64,000 bases of DNA from Nosocomiicoccus ampullae (lineage in GTDB: Bacteria > Bacillota > Bacilli > Staphylococcales > Salinicoccaceae). Shown piece after piece: positions 19,223 through 29,785 of this stretch (the stretch's first letter is position 1; each line of letters begins with the position of its first letter). Under the pieces are notes generated by a model. The model searched no databases. It saw only the letters and a program-made list of their open reading frames with translations, and was not told the origin of the DNA. Location: assembly GCF_001696685.1 (NCBI RefSeq), contig NZ_MBFG01000002.1, positions 49,700 through 113,699 on the forward strand, given 5' to 3'. Both the position numbers and the translations under genes were made by a program.

Positions 19223-20236
19223 ATGTATGGGATTGCTGCAGATGAACCATTTAAACTAAGTGAAGGAAATAAGTTTTACAAAAATAATTTCGAAAAACCA
19301 AAACTAAACGATAAAGACGTATTTGTTAAAGTAAAATCGATTGGTATGAATCCGGTCGACACAAAAACACGTCAAACTGAAATTAAACACCCACCGAGAA
19401 TACTCGGGTACGATGCGGTAGGTGTTGTTGAAGATATTGGAAGTGAAGTAACGAGCTATAAAAAAGGAGACGTCGTTTTTTACTCCGGTCGTGCAGATGT
19501 CGACGGCTCGAACGCAACACACCAAGTGATACATGAAGCGTATATCTCGCATGCACCTAAAAACGTATCGCTTAATGAAGCGGCAGGCTTTCCACTCACT
19601 AGTCTTACTGCGTCAGAAACACTCTTTGAAGTGTTTAATATTAGTAAAAATAAGGAAGACAATAAAGGTAAATCCATTCTTATTATTAACGGTGCAGGTG
19701 GCGTTGGAAGTATGGCGACACACATTGCGAAACACTATGGCCTCAAAGTGATTACGACCGCATCAAAAAGTGAAACAAAAGAATGGTCAAAATCACTCGG
19801 TGCTGACATCGTGTTAAATCATAAGAACGATTTACGTGATGAATTTAAATCTCATAATATCGAAAACGTCGACTACGTATTTTGTACATTTGACACAGAT
19901 TTATATTACGAAGTGATGATTGACCTCGTAAAACCACGCGGTCACATCGCAACAATTGTCGCATTTAATGAAAAACAAGACTTAAACCTCTTAAAAGCAA
20001 AAAGCATTACATTTACACATGAATTTATGTTTACAAGAGCACTACAAGATCTTGATGATCAGTATCAGTACCATAGATACTTAAGTGAAATTAGTCATCT
20101 TATTAGCGAAGGCGTTTATAAACCGACTGTCACAGAAGTCATGAAAGGACTGACTGCCGACAATATCTATAAAGCACACGAAAAATTAGAAAACCACGAA
20201 GTTCATGGAAAACTCGTTATAGAAGTTGAAGAGTAA
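19223..20236 (+). CDS. Zinc-type alcohol dehydrogenase-like MDR oxidoreductase
   Basis: Medium-chain dehydrogenase/reductase of the quinone-oxidoreductase-like branch. 337 residues. The GroES-like N-terminal part has VKVKSIGMNPVDTKTR and LGYDAVGVVEDIGSEV. The Rossmann NADPH-binding motif is INGAGGVGSMATHIAKHYG near residue 150. The structural and catalytic zinc ligands of true alcohol dehydrogenases are not apparent, so NADPH-dependent quinone or enone reduction is more likely. The true substrate is unknown. Start ATG 19223 follows GGAGG; own promoter divergent from folP. Confidence 0.85.
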   Translation: MYGIAADEPFKLSEGNKFYKNNFEKPKLNDKDVFVKVKSIGMNPVDTKTRQTEIKHPPRILGYDAVGVVEDIGSEVTSYKKGDVVFYSGRADVDGSNATHQVIHEAYISHAPKNVSLNEAAGFPLTSLTASETLFEVFNISKNKEDNKGKSILIINGAGGVGSMATHIAKHYGLKVITTASKSETKEWSKSLGADIVLNHKNDLRDEFKSHNIENVDYVFCTFDTDLYYEVMIDLVKPRGHIATIVAFNEKQDLNLLKAKSITFTHEFMFTRALQDLDDQYQYHRYLSEISHLISEGVYKPTVTEVMKGLTADNIYKAHEKLENHEVHGKLVIEVEE

Positions 20237-20280
20237 GAGTATAAGCATGTTTAAAAAATTATAAATTTGGAGTGATTACT

Positions 20281-20973
20281 ATGTCACAATTTACTCAAGC
20301 ACAAAATATAACTGAATTAGATAAAAAAATTAACGCTTATGTCACGCGTGGATATGAACCGAATGAATTAACTGTATTTACCGCTCACCCAGTTCCCGAA
20401 CTTTTACACAAATATAGTGGACTAAACGAAGCGATTATCACCGATGAAACAACAGATGCTTCTGTTTTTAAAGATTTTACCGATGAAGAACTCATCGAGG
20501 TTTCAAATTCACTCGATCAAGGCGAGTATTTGTTATTCATCTTTAATGAAGATGATAAAAATAAACAAGAAGCACCTGGAAAATTTGAACTACATGAAGA
20601 ACAACTCGTCGCGAATAAACATACTGTTGACGCAGGCGAAGTAAATGTTAGAAAACGTGTAAAAACACGTGAAGAAGAAGTCGATGTACCGATTCAAAAA
20701 GATTCCGTCACTATCGAACGTCATAAGTTTGAAGAAGAGCCGTTATTATCAGAATACAATAACGCTGAAGACACTGACGACATCAACGTTACGCGTATAC
20801 CAGTGACTCGAGAGCGTATTCGTATTATTAAAGAGCAAGTCGTTTCCGAAGAAATTGTTATTCGAAAAGAAGTTACAGAAGAAGTAAAACATATTAAAGA
20901 CACCGTCCAATACGATGACATTGAAGTCGATAAGACTGGTGATAATTTAAATGTAACAGAGAGAGAAAAATAA
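20281..20973 (+). CDS. General-stress-type protein with C-terminal DUF2382 domain
   Basis: 230 residues. The N-terminal 80 residues (QAQNITELDKKINAYVTRGYEPNE, TVFTAHPVPEL) resemble the GSP17M/YflT-like stress domain. The C-terminal part is a DUF2382 (YsnF/AvaK) domain with repeating amphipathic strands: LHEEQLVANKHTVDAGEVNV, VPIQKDSVTIERH, IPVTRERIRIIKEQVVSEEI. Relatives are sigma-B-dependent stress proteins of unknown biochemical role. I did not find a convincing sigma-B promoter. It follows the oxidoreductase by 44 bases and may be cotranscribed. Start ATG 20281 after TTTGGAGTG. Confidence 0.82.
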   Translation: MSQFTQAQNITELDKKINAYVTRGYEPNELTVFTAHPVPELLHKYSGLNEAIITDETTDASVFKDFTDEELIEVSNSLDQGEYLLFIFNEDDKNKQEAPGKFELHEEQLVANKHTVDAGEVNVRKRVKTREEEVDVPIQKDSVTIERHKFEEEPLLSEYNNAEDTDDINVTRIPVTRERIRIIKEQVVSEEIVIRKEVTEEVKHIKDTVQYDDIEVDKTGDNLNVTEREK

Positions 20974-20981
20974 GCACAAAA

Positions 20982-21018
20982 AACCCAGTAGCAATTTGAG
21001 CTACTGGGTTATTTTTAT
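20982..21018. terminator. Bidirectional terminator
   Basis: Stem AACCCAGTAGC / GCTACTGGGTT with AATTTGA loop, A run on the left and T-rich sequence on the right, between the convergent stress gene and the surface-protein gene. Confidence 0.9.
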
Positions 21019-21034
21019 ATCTAAAGATTAACCT

Positions 21035-24000
21035 TTAGTCCTCTTTACGTCTTCTAGTTCCTGCAAGCATTGAAGTACCAATTAACAGAACTGCAGTAGC
21101 ACTTAATGCATTACTATCATTAGCCTCACCAGTGTTAGGTAAAACACTATTCTTCTGTACTTTAGGTAAATATTTAGCTGATTTTAATTTAGCAACGTCA
21201 GACTGGTTGTCGTCACTTAAATCAGTGTCTTCAGATTCAACAGAAGCCTCTTCTTCATCTTCAACTTGATCAGATTCCTCTGAATCTTCAACCACTTTGT
21301 CGTCTTCTGACACGTTATCATTTGACCCCTCTGAATCTTCAACAACTGTGTTGCCTTCTGACTCATTAGCATCTGATACTTCCGACGTTTCAACGACTAG
21401 GCCGCCCTTACCGTCTTTGCCATCTTTACCATCTTTTCCGTCTTTGCCGTCTTTACCGTCTTGGCCGTCTTTGCCGTCCTTACCGTCCTTGCCATCTTTA
21501 CCGTCTTGACCGTCCTTGCCATCTTTACCGTCTTGGCCATCTTTTCCGTCTTGACCGTCCTTACCATCTTTACCATCTAGGCCATCTTTACCGTCTTGAC
21601 CATCTAGGCCGTCTTGCCCGTCCTTGCCATCTTTACCGTCTTGGCCATCCTTACCGTCCTTGCCGTCTTTACCGTCTTGGCCGTCCTTACCGTCCTGGCC
21701 GTCATTACCGTCCTTACCGTCCTTGCCATCTTTACCGTCTTTACCATCTTTACCGTCTTGGCCATCTTTACCGTCTTGGCCGTCCTTGCCATCTTTACCG
21801 TCTTTTCCGTCTTTTCCGTCTTTACCGTCTTGGCCGTCTTTGCCGTCTTTTCCGTCTTTTCCGTCTTTACCGTCTTTACCGTCCGGTATAAATAACTCTT
21901 CGACACTACCTTCAACGACATTACCTAAATGATCTTCGAGCCACACTGTTACTAATGTGCCCGTTCTTCCATCACGTTCTACTGGCTCATGCTTAACACG
22001 GAGTGAGTCACCTTTTGGTCCTGGCTTTCTGTTATCAACCGTTAATGATAATGGTTCTCCATCAGCATATTCAGCAACAAGTTGGTAAGTACCATCTTCA
22101 TTTTCATTTACTTCAACTTTCTCTACACCTGGTAAATTGTATTCAATTAACGCATCAACAGCTTCTTTAAGAACTTGTCGAGAAACTTCTTTAAAGTAAT
22201 TATTTAGGAACTCTTCATGGTTATCCCCTGTAAAGTCTGGAGATACATTTGGATCTACTTCATAAAGTACTCTAACGCGTCCTTCTTTACCTTCTGTTAC
22301 TAATACGACTGTTCCTTCTTTAAGTTCCTTGTTTTCACGAGCAACCACATTGAAGTCTAAGATTTCTTCAGAGAAGCTATATACAGGCTTAACTTCCTCA
22401 ACAACTTGGACTAACCCTAAATCGACACTTAAGTTATCCTCACCTTTTAATGTCACTACTTTTTTAGAAGATTCATTTTCTAATAAAGTGAATTTTTCAG
22501 GGACAATAAACTCAACAGTATACTCTCCTTCGTATAGATCATAAAATCCATACTGACCATCTGAATCTGTTACAGTCGTTTGAACTGTGCGACCACTCGC
22601 ATCTTTTAGAAGTACTTGGATACCTGCAAGTCCTTCTTCATCTGCATCTTTTTGGCCATTGTTATTTGCATCTAACCATACATTACTACCAATTGTGAAT
22701 CTTTCTTCTTCAGCATATAATGGTAAACCTAGATTTAGAACATCTTTTCCATCAACAACTACAGTATTCACAAAGTCCACTACACCTGGACGGGATAATT
22801 CGTATTTGTCACCATCTGGGTTTTCAAATGTTAACGTATACGTACCATTCGCAACGTTTTCAAAGACATAATTACCGTTAGAATCTGTTACAGTTTCCAT
22901 CACACCATTTTCTGATGATAATGTAACTTTCACACCCTCAAGGCCTGGTTCACCTGGATTTTTACGACCATTTCTGTTTCTATCTAACCAAACAGAAGAT
23001 TTCACTGTAAATACCTCGAGTACTTGAGGCTCTTCACCTTCACCGACTGCTTCAGGCGTTAAATTATCAAGAGAAACGTCAAATTTAAATCCATCTGGAT
23101 TCGGTTCAATAACGACTCCATCGTTTTCTTTCACTTCTAGAGTTGTGAAAACCTTTAAGTCTTTTAATTCTTTGCCATCAGATGCTGATACTACTGCGTT
23201 AACAACATAACGTTCATATTTTTGAACTGGAATTTTATCTGATAATAAAACGACTTCACCATCTTTAACGATGTAGTCTACACCCTTCACAAGTTCGATT
23301 TTTGTAAATTTATCTGTATCATCTAGCGGTGGCGTATAGTTATGATAAATTGCATCTAATCTTGTACTTTTATTTAATTTTTTAGGATCATTAAATTTAT
23401 ACAGCTCGAGCACAACATTGTCTAAGTCGATGTTTTCTCCATAAACTTTAAAATCTGGACCTTCGTTCCCAAACAATCTATTTTGTCTGTCATACTTGGC
23501 AAGTGGATTAAGATATGTTGTCAATGTTACTTGTTTTTTATCAGTTTCAACATAACGAACACCTGTCTCGATATACTTATAGACTACTTTGCCATTTTCC
23601 ATATTACCATCTTTAGCTAGAGCTTCTTTTACACCGTAGTTTACTACGACTTCTTGTTGAAGTTTCTCACCTGCAAAGTCTAAGTCTAATAGATATGATT
23701 GGCCATCCTCAGTTTTATGTGCAGTATTCACTGTAGCGACAAACTTTAATAAACCTCTCACATTACTGTATCTTTCAACGTAATCTGTAAACGTGTACAC
23801 AACTTTGTTTTCTAATTCATTATATTCTCCAAATGCTATAACTTCTCCATTTGAAGATGAAAGATGTTGTGGACGCACGACTTTATTAAGTCCTCCTGGC
23901 CTAAAGTATTGACCCCAGTCAAATGTAAATTGTCCACCTTTTTTCACTGAATTATCGACATAAAAGTTACCACTAATTTCTAGATAGTCAAATTTATTAG

Positions 24001-24799
24001 GTGATAATTCATCTGCATTTTCAGATTCTGAACCTTTTACAATTTTAGCTTCTAAATTATTAATTGTTACTTTATCGTCTACTTGTTCTGTTTCAACTTC
24101 ACCATTATTTTTAGTGACATCATTCACTGTGTTAGTTGCAGTATTTGGACGTTGAAGCGAAGTTTGGATATTAACGTTGACGAGAACTTCTTGTTCAGTT
24201 CCGTTTGGAAGTTTAACTTTAACAGTAACTTTTGAACCATTCGCAACTGGTAGTTCAGTGACATCTTCATTCACTGTCGTTCCTTCTGGTAAATCCAATG
24301 CGTTAAGAATATCTTCAGACTTTAAATCTTGACCTTCTTCAAGACTTACTTCTACTTGTAGTGTTTCCTCTGGAAGATTTTTCTCTACAAAACCGCTTTC
24401 AATAATTTTGTTTTCTAGTTGTACTTCAGGTTGTTCTAATTGCTCAACATCTTCTTTAACTTCTAAAACATCTCGTTTATAATTTTCTTCTTGATCTATG
24501 TATTCTGTTTCATTGACATCTGCTTCTTCTACTTCATTTAAGTTGCTGTCATCAAGTAGTGGATCTAGATTTTCTTCGGGTAATGATACATCCTGAGACT
24601 CTTCATTATGTAACTCTAAATCGTTAGATACCTTTTCATCGTTAAAATTGTTTGCGTTTTCATTATCGAGTTCACTTGCTTCGGCATTATGACCAAACAT
24701 CAACATTGAACCAATTAAAATCGATCCTGCACCTACTGTAAATTTCCTGATTGAATACTTGTTTAAACGATTGGGTAAAAAATCATGTCTTTTTTTCAT
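21035..24799 (-). CDS. Sdr-like LPxTG surface protein with collagen-like Gly-X-Asp tract
   Basis: 1254 residues, secreted and sortase-anchored. The YSIRK signal peptide ([20 protein letters not shown]) ends around AEAS near residue 42. Then come an acidic low-complexity region, a segment around residues 150-215 with two beta-rich blocks, and an A-domain-like adhesin region. Two SdrD-B/Cna-B modules follow, each opening VWLDxNxNGxK (near residues 605 and 712). A further beta domain precedes a tract of about 50 Gly-X-Asp triplets (near residues 970-1130). An acidic Ser/Glu linker and the sorting signal LPNTG, hydrophobic helix and RRRKED tail complete it. Probable adhesion or biofilm role. A sound AAGGAGA site precedes ATG 24799; 24800-25020 is AT-rich with no further gene. 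Confidence 0.92.
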   Translation of the reverse strand: MKKRHDFLPNRLNKYSIRKFTVGAGSILIGSMLMFGHNAEASELDNENANNFNDEKVSNDLELHNEESQDVSLPEENLDPLLDDSNLNEVEEADVNETEYIDQEENYKRDVLEVKEDVEQLEQPEVQLENKIIESGFVEKNLPEETLQVEVSLEEGQDLKSEDILNALDLPEGTTVNEDVTELPVANGSKVTVKVKLPNGTEQEVLVNVNIQTSLQRPNTATNTVNDVTKNNGEVETEQVDDKVTINNLEAKIVKGSESENADELSPNKFDYLEISGNFYVDNSVKKGGQFTFDWGQYFRPGGLNKVVRPQHLSSSNGEVIAFGEYNELENKVVYTFTDYVERYSNVRGLLKFVATVNTAHKTEDGQSYLLDLDFAGEKLQQEVVVNYGVKEALAKDGNMENGKVVYKYIETGVRYVETDKKQVTLTTYLNPLAKYDRQNRLFGNEGPDFKVYGENIDLDNVVLELYKFNDPKKLNKSTRLDAIYHNYTPPLDDTDKFTKIELVKGVDYIVKDGEVVLLSDKIPVQKYERYVVNAVVSASDGKELKDLKVFTTLEVKENDGVVIEPNPDGFKFDVSLDNLTPEAVGEGEEPQVLEVFTVKSSVWLDRNRNGRKNPGEPGLEGVKVTLSSENGVMETVTDSNGNYVFENVANGTYTLTFENPDGDKYELSRPGVVDFVNTVVVDGKDVLNLGLPLYAEEERFTIGSNVWLDANNNGQKDADEEGLAGIQVLLKDASGRTVQTTVTDSDGQYGFYDLYEGEYTVEFIVPEKFTLLENESSKKVVTLKGEDNLSVDLGLVQVVEEVKPVYSFSEEILDFNVVARENKELKEGTVVLVTEGKEGRVRVLYEVDPNVSPDFTGDNHEEFLNNYFKEVSRQVLKEAVDALIEYNLPGVEKVEVNENEDGTYQLVAEYADGEPLSLTVDNRKPGPKGDSLRVKHEPVERDGRTGTLVTVWLEDHLGNVVEGSVEELFIPDGKDGKDGKDGKDGKDGQDGKDGKDGKDGKDGKDGQDGKDGQDGKDGKDGKDGKDGKDGNDGQDGKDGQDGKDGKDGKDGQDGKDGKDGQDGLDGQDGKDGLDGKDGKDGQDGKDGQDGKDGKDGQDGKDGKDGKDGKDGQDGKDGKDGKDGKDGKDGKGGLVVETSEVSDANESEGNTVVEDSEGSNDNVSEDDKVVEDSEESDQVEDEEEASVESEDTDLSDDNQSDVAKLKSAKYLPKVQKNSVLPNTGEANDSNALSATAVLLIGTSMLAGTRRRKED
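21402..21893 (-). repeat. Tandem 9-bp repeats encoding Gly-X-Asp triplets
   Basis: About fifty imperfect 9-nt units encoding GKD, GQD and a few GND/GLD triplets. Synonymous third-position variation is mosaic (GAC/GAT, AAA/AAG, GGT/GGC), which suggests repeated slippage or unequal exchange with later drift. Long open frames in the other registers are by-products of the repeat. Confidence 0.93.
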
Positions 24800-25020
24800 T
24801 GGCTATCTCCTTAATATGTTGTTGTACGTTTGTGCTTTTGTAATTGCCACGACATGCCCTGAAATAGAGCTTTTATTTTACAATAACTTAATTTCTCTTG
24901 ATGTCTATCATTCCCCCCTAAATGTCAAATTACATTTAGTATACAATAAGTCACAATAAAATACTGTCTGAAAATTATGTTTTTTTATATGTATGAGATA
25001 TTTAGTAAATTTAAAATGAA

Positions 25021-25052
25021 AAAACACACTTAAACTTTTGTTTAAGTGTGCT
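25021..25052 (-). terminator. Terminator of cysK
   Basis: Perfect stem CACACTTAAAC / GTTTAAGTGTG with TTTT loop, followed on the minus strand by a T run, ten bases after the cysK stop. Confidence 0.9.
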
Positions 25053-25060
25053 AATCTACA

Positions 25061-25996
25061 TTATTCAAAATCAAATAGTGGAGTTGAAAGATATCTTTCA
25101 CCGTTTGATGGTAATACAGTTACAACCGTTTTCCCTTTACCTAATTTTTTCGCTTCTTCAAGTGCTGCATATATTGCTGCTCCAGATGAAATACCTCCGA
25201 GTATTCCTTCTTCTTTTGCTAATTTTCTAGCATATTCGAATGCTGTTTCATTCTCTACTGTAACGACACCGTCATAAATTTCTGTGTCTAATGTGTCTGG
25301 TACAAATCCTGCACCGAGTCCTTGTAATTTGTGTGGACTTGCTTCTCCACCTGATAATACCGGTGAATCTGCAGGTTCTAACGCGTAAACTTTTGTGTCT
25401 CTGTTATGCTCTTTTAATACGTGTCCAACACCAGTTACTGTTCCACCTGTTCCAACACCCGCAATAAATGCATCGATCGTAAACCCTGCACTTTTCGCTT
25501 GTTCTACAAGTTCTGGTCCTGTTGTGTTTTCATGGATTTTAGGGTTTGCTGGGTTTTCGAATTGTTGTGGCATGAAGTAACCATCTTTTTCAGCAAGTTC
25601 ATTCGCTTTAGCAATTGCGCCTTTCATCCCTTCGGCACCTGGAGTAAGCACTAATTCTGCTCCGTATGCTTTTAGTAAATTACGACGTTCTTTACTCATC
25701 GTGTCAGGCATCACTAAAACTGCTTTGTACCCTTTACTCGCAGCAACCATCGCAAGACCAATTCCAGTGTTTCCACTTGTTGGCTCTACAATTGTTGTAT
25801 CCTTCGTTAATTTTCCTGCTTCTTCAGCAGCTTCAATCATCGCAAAAGCGATACGATCTTTTACCGATGAACCAGGGTTCATGAATTCTAGTTTGACGTA
25901 AACATCCGCCATATTATCATCTGTTAATCTGTTTAACTTTACGAGTGGCGTATTACCAATCGTTTCAGTAATATTATTAAATACTTTGTTAGACAT
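25061..25996 (-). CDS. cysK: Cysteine synthase A (O-acetylserine sulfhydrylase)
   Basis: PLP enzyme making cysteine from O-acetylserine and sulfide. 311 residues, starting [21 protein letters not shown]. The PLP lysine is in [18 protein letters not shown] near residue 44. Substrate loop [16 protein letters not shown] and phosphate-binding [10 protein letters not shown] are present. ATG 25996 is chosen over upstream in-frame ATGs because AGGAGGACA precedes it. Own promoter region with an inverted repeat and own terminator; adjacent to hslO as in Bacillus and Staphylococcus, but separated by repeat DNA. Confidence 0.96.
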   Translation of the reverse strand: MSNKVFNNITETIGNTPLVKLNRLTDDNMADVYVKLEFMNPGSSVKDRIAFAMIEAAEEAGKLTKDTTIVEPTSGNTGIGLAMVAASKGYKAVLVMPDTMSKERRNLLKAYGAELVLTPGAEGMKGAIAKANELAEKDGYFMPQQFENPANPKIHENTTGPELVEQAKSAGFTIDAFIAGVGTGGTVTGVGHVLKEHNRDTKVYALEPADSPVLSGGEASPHKLQGLGAGFVPDTLDTEIYDGVVTVENETAFEYARKLAKEEGILGGISSGAAIYAALEEAKKLGKGKTVVTVLPSNGERYLSTPLFDFE

Positions 25997-26017
25997 AAAA
26001 TGTCCTCCTATTTTTAT

Positions 26018-26038
26018 TTCATAGTAAGTAACTATGAA
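26018..26038. promoter_or_regulatory. Perfect inverted repeat in the cysK leader, candidate operator
   Basis: TTCATAGT-N5-ACTATGAA, perfect 8-bp arms, 22 nt upstream of the cysK ATG, next to a possible -10 (TTATAT on the minus strand). The position suits a repressor such as CymR, the cysteine-pathway regulator of this group, but I cannot match it firmly to a known CymR consensus. Confidence 0.45.
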
Positions 26039-26149
26039 TATAACACGGTAGGGATAGAATTGCAAATGTGATGCTTAGTTATGGTAGGATTTACTGGAAA
26101 TTACTGGTGGATTGGATTTTTCATCTTATAAAGTTTAATAATACACTTT

Positions 26150-26580
26150 TGCGTGGTTGTATTTAACAAAAATTTTCGGGTTTTGTTAGATATCCGGATT
26201 TATTTAACATATTTCGCCCGTGGCGATCACTTTTTGTTAAATATATTTTTTTATCTAACAAAAACGGTGCTGAATCCCGGGAATTTGTTAATTATCTCGA
26301 TATATCTAACAGATTCAGTAATTATCTGTTAAATAACCACATCGCTAGCGAGACGGAAGGCCCGTTCAGTTCTTAAAAGTGTAATAACGCTCTTTATCAA
26401 AATTTTATTTAACAAAAATATCCGTATATTGTTAGATATCTGATTTTATTTAACATATTTCGCCCGTGGCGATCACTTTTTGTTAAATATATTGTTTTAT
26501 CTAACAAAAACGGCGCTGAATCCCGAGTATTTGTTAATTATCTCGATATATCTAACAGATTCGAAGAATTTTTGTAAATT
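26150..26580. repeat. Palindromic intergenic repeat, two tandem copies (246-bp period)
   Basis: Two copies of a block whose arms run TTTAACAAAAAT, TTGTTAGATATCCGGATT, TATTTAACATATTTCGCCCG, GGCGATCACTTTTTGTTAAA, TTATCTAACAAAAACGG, TTTGTTAATTATCTCGATAT and ATCTAACAGATTC. The marker CGCCCGTGGCGATCAC recurs at 26215 and 26461. The same block in reverse orientation forms the 276-bp units at 52971-53770. Arms face each other as GTTAGATA...TATTTAAC, often around CCGG. The 660-bp gap between cysK and hslO holds this repeat, a terminator hairpin and no gene I can support. Confidence 0.88.
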
Positions 26581-26598
26581 AAAACACAGCACAGCACA

Positions 26599-26640
26599 AA
26601 AAATCGCCCGGAAACACGAATCTGTTCGTATTTTCGGGCG
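26599..26640 (-). terminator. Terminator-like hairpin downstream of hslO
   Basis: Stem CGCCCGAAAATACGAA / TTCGTGTTTCCGGGCG (imperfect) followed on the minus strand by ATTTTTTG. It is 85 nt beyond the hslO stop; between them is another GC-rich hairpin (CCGGAGAATATCCGG at about 26701-26715). Confidence 0.75.
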
Positions 26641-26725
26641 TCACACAAATTACACACCGCGGTAGATGAACTACCTCATCCCGCACTATTCGAGGCAAAA
26701 CCGGATATTCTCCGGCACGGCAATT

Positions 26726-27595
26726 TTATTCTTCTAAAAGTGCTTCGAGCTCTTCTTTTTCGATCCAAACATCGTTGCGGCAGAAGTTACATACTGCTTC
26801 AGCCCCACCGTCTTCTTCGATCATTTGTTTGATTTCGTCTTTTTCTAGTGATGCAATCGCGTTGATGAATCGTTCTTTACTACATGTACATTCGAATTCT
26901 ACTGGCATTTCATCGAGTTTACGCCAAGAGTCACCGAGTACTTCATCGACGATTTGTTCTGGTGTTAAATTGTCGTCGATCATTTGTGAAATTGGACGCA
27001 TCTCGCTCGCGATTTTTTCTAGACATGTAATCGTCTCTTCGCTTGCTGCTGGTAGTACTTGAATGACGAGTCCACCTGCTGCTTTGACAGTGTTATCTGG
27101 ATTAACGAGTACACCGAGTGCAACGATTGATGGGACTTGTTCTGAGTGATAGAAGTAATAAGAGAAGTCTTCACCGAGTTCTCCTGAAATAAGTTCAACT
27201 GAACCGACAAAGTTGTCTTTAAGTCCGATATCTTTTGCGACTCTTAAATACCCGTTCGTACCAACTGCACGACTCACGTCGAGTTTCCCTTGAGCGTTTA
27301 AGTCAAAGTGTACGTCTGGGTGTTGCACGTATCCACGTACGTGACCGTTCGCATCTGCGTCTGTCACGATTGCACCGATCGGTCCGCCACCTTCTACTGT
27401 GACTGTGACTTTATCTTTTCCTTTTAATATTGCACCTAATACTACAGTTGCTGTCATTGTACGACCTAACGCTGCAGCTGCTGTTGGGTATGCTTTATGA
27501 CGATTTACAGCTTCATTTACTGTATCTGTTGTATCTAGTGAAAAAATTCTTACTTCATCGTTTAAACCTAATCCACGTATTAACTTATCTGCCAT
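26726..27595 (-). CDS. hslO: Redox-regulated chaperone Hsp33
   Basis: Cytosolic holdase activated by oxidation. 289 residues from ATG 27595 (GGAGG site), starting MADKLIRGLGLNDEVRIFSL. The C-terminal redox switch has the expected four cysteines: FECTCSKERF (CxC) near residue 235 and CNFCRNDVW (CxxC) near 270. Zinc is bound in the reduced form. Lies between ftsH (separated by a terminator) and cysK, the conserved order. Confidence 0.96.
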   Translation of the reverse strand: MADKLIRGLGLNDEVRIFSLDTTDTVNEAVNRHKAYPTAAAALGRTMTATVVLGAILKGKDKVTVTVEGGGPIGAIVTDADANGHVRGYVQHPDVHFDLNAQGKLDVSRAVGTNGYLRVAKDIGLKDNFVGSVELISGELGEDFSYYFYHSEQVPSIVALGVLVNPDNTVKAAGGLVIQVLPAASEETITCLEKIASEMRPISQMIDDNLTPEQIVDEVLGDSWRKLDEMPVEFECTCSKERFINAIASLEKDEIKQMIEEDGGAEAVCNFCRNDVWIEKEELEALLEE

Positions 27596-27612
27596 GTTTA
27601 TTTCCTCCATAA

Positions 27613-27642
27613 TAAAAGTCGCCTAACTCGAGGCGACTTTTC
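27613..27642 (-). terminator. Terminator of ftsH
   Basis: Perfect stem AAAAGTCGCCT / AGGCGACTTTT with a six-base loop, immediately after the ftsH stop on the minus strand. Confidence 0.9.
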
Positions 27643-27643
27643 G

Positions 27644-29713
27644 TTATTTGTTATCTCTATCGTCTTGTACGTCACGTTGTTCGTTTGGACCTTTTGGATC
27701 CACGTCTTCTGTAACGTCTTCGTCTTCTGTCATTTCTGGACGAGAAACTTCTTCCTCGTTATCAGATACGTCTTCATGACGTTGTAACTTTTCTTTGATT
27801 TCTTCGTATGAATGACCAACTTTTTCATCATCTTCAGTATCTTCTTCTAGATGACTATCATCATACTTACGTTCAGGTAATTTTCCGTCGTGGAATAACC
27901 CTTCTATTTGTTCGCGGTCTAACGTCTCTTCGACGAGTAACGTTTCCGCAATTAATGTTAATTGTTCTTGATGCGTCGTTAAGATTTCGTGACATCTTTC
28001 GTACGCTTCTTTAACAATCTTTTGAACTTCTAAGTCAATTTCATAAGCAAATTTATCTGAGTAACTCTTCTCGTGACCCATTTCTTTACCTAAGAATACT
28101 TGACCGCCTGTTTCACCAAATTGGATTGGCCCAAGTTTTTCACTCATACCAAATTCCATTACCATTTTTCTAGCGAGACTTGTCGTTCTTTGGAAGTCGT
28201 TATGTGCACCTGTTGATGCTTCACCAAACGTAACTTCTTCTGCAACACGTCCACCGAGTAATCCAACGATTCGGTCTTGAAGCTCTGGTTTTGTCATAAA
28301 GTAGCGATCTTCTTTAGGAAGCATCACGGCATATCCGCCTGCTTGACCACGCGGAACAATCGTAACTTTGTGAACTGTTTCTGCTTCGTCTAACACCATA
28401 CCGATTACTGTATGTCCAGCTTCGTGGAACGCAACGATACGACGTTCTTTTTCACTCATAACGCGAGATTTCTTAGCAGGACCTGCGATTACGCGGTCTG
28501 TCGCTTCGTCTACGTCTCGCATGTCAATCGTATTTTTACCCGCACGAGTCGCAACAAGTGCTGCTTCGTTTAGTAAGTTTTCTAAATCTGCACCTGAGAA
28601 TCCAGGCGTACGTTGTGCGATTGCTTTTAAGTCGACTGTTTCGTCTAACGGCTTGTTACGTGAGTGTACTTTAAGTACAGCTTCACGGCCTTTTACGTCA
28701 GGTAATCCGACTTGAATTTGTCTATCAAAACGACCAGGACGTAATAATGCCGGGTCTAAAATATCTGCACGGTTTGTTGCAGCGATCATAATAATACCTT
28801 CGTTGCCTGCAAACCCGTCCATTTCTACGAGTAATTGGTTGAGTGTTTGTTCACGTTCATCGTGTCCACCACCGACACCTGCACCACGTTGACGACCGAC
28901 AGCATCGATTTCGTCAATAAAGATAATACATGGTGAATTTTTCTTTGCTTGTTCGAATAAGTCACGTACACGTGACGCACCAACACCGACGAACATCTCC
29001 ACGAAATCAGAACCTGAAATCGAGAAGAATGGAACGCCTGCTTCACCTGCTACTGCACGTGCAATTAATGTTTTACCTGTACCTGGAGGTCCGGTTAATA
29101 GTACCCCTTTCGGAATACGCGCACCCATTTTATCGAATTTGCGGTGATCTTTTAAGAAGTCCACAACCTCGATAAGTTCTGCTTTTTCTTCATCTGCTCC
29201 GGCAACATCTGTAAAGCGTGTTTTTGATTTCGTGTTATCAAATTGCTTCGCCTTACTTTTACCGAAGTTCATCATGCGGTTTCCACCGCCACCTTGTGCA
29301 TTAGACATTAAGAATAAGAAGAAGAATAGAATCACAAGTAGCGGTATGAACGTAAATAACATTCCTGTCCACGGGCTTTGTTCTTTTGCTGGTTCAACGT
29401 TAAATTTAAGGTCGTTGTCTTTCTTAGCTGTTTCTAAAATTGAATCTAAATCTCCAGTTGCATTATAAGGAATCACTGTATGGAATGATTCATGATCTTC
29501 CTGATCTTTTAGTTTACCTTTAACAAGATACACATTATTTTCAGGCTGAATCGTCATTTTTTCTATATTTTGATTTTCTAAAGCTTCGATAAATGGTTTG
29601 TACTGCAGCTCTTTATCTGCTTGAGTGCCGCCATTTAAGCTTTGGAATATACCGAATAATATTACTGCTAGAATTGCTAAAAGCAATATATTACGGCCAG
29701 TATTTTTAGGCAT
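27644..29713 (-). CDS. ftsH: ATP-dependent zinc metalloprotease FtsH
   Basis: Membrane-bound AAA+ protease for quality control of membrane and regulatory proteins. 689 residues. Two transmembrane helices are at about 8-24 ([15 protein letters not shown]) and 117-140 ([13 protein letters not shown]). Walker A is GPPGTGKT near residue 204, Walker [12 protein letters not shown], and the zinc site AFHEAGH near residue 423. The C-terminal tail is a long acidic stretch of about 80 residues. Upstream hpt-tilS are in the usual order; a GGAGG site precedes ATG 29713. Confidence 0.98.
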   Translation of the reverse strand: MPKNTGRNILLLAILAVILFGIFQSLNGGTQADKELQYKPFIEALENQNIEKMTIQPENNVYLVKGKLKDQEDHESFHTVIPYNATGDLDSILETAKKDNDLKFNVEPAKEQSPWTGMLFTFIPLLVILFFFLFLMSNAQGGGGNRMMNFGKSKAKQFDNTKSKTRFTDVAGADEEKAELIEVVDFLKDHRKFDKMGARIPKGVLLTGPPGTGKTLIARAVAGEAGVPFFSISGSDFVEMFVGVGASRVRDLFEQAKKNSPCIIFIDEIDAVGRQRGAGVGGGHDEREQTLNQLLVEMDGFAGNEGIIMIAATNRADILDPALLRPGRFDRQIQVGLPDVKGREAVLKVHSRNKPLDETVDLKAIAQRTPGFSGADLENLLNEAALVATRAGKNTIDMRDVDEATDRVIAGPAKKSRVMSEKERRIVAFHEAGHTVIGMVLDEAETVHKVTIVPRGQAGGYAVMLPKEDRYFMTKPELQDRIVGLLGGRVAEEVTFGEASTGAHNDFQRTTSLARKMVMEFGMSEKLGPIQFGETGGQVFLGKEMGHEKSYSDKFAYEIDLEVQKIVKEAYERCHEILTTHQEQLTLIAETLLVEETLDREQIEGLFHDGKLPERKYDDSHLEEDTEDDEKVGHSYEEIKEKLQRHEDVSDNEEEVSRPEMTEDEDVTEDVDPKGPNEQRDVQDDRDNK

Positions 29714-29785
29714 CCGTAATCCTCCGTTTCTATTACACTAAAAGAAATATTAACAAAATTAACATATATTATCTACTGTTATGCA

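Noticed and set aside
21604..21932. Long open frames on both strands within the surface-protein repeat region
   Set aside because: They follow from the 9-bp periodicity, which keeps all registers free of stops; the protein with signal peptide and sorting signal is the real frame.
26150..26580. Possible CRISPR array
   Set aside because: Repeats are long palindromic blocks with conserved intervening sequence, no short repeat-unique spacer pattern and no cas genes.
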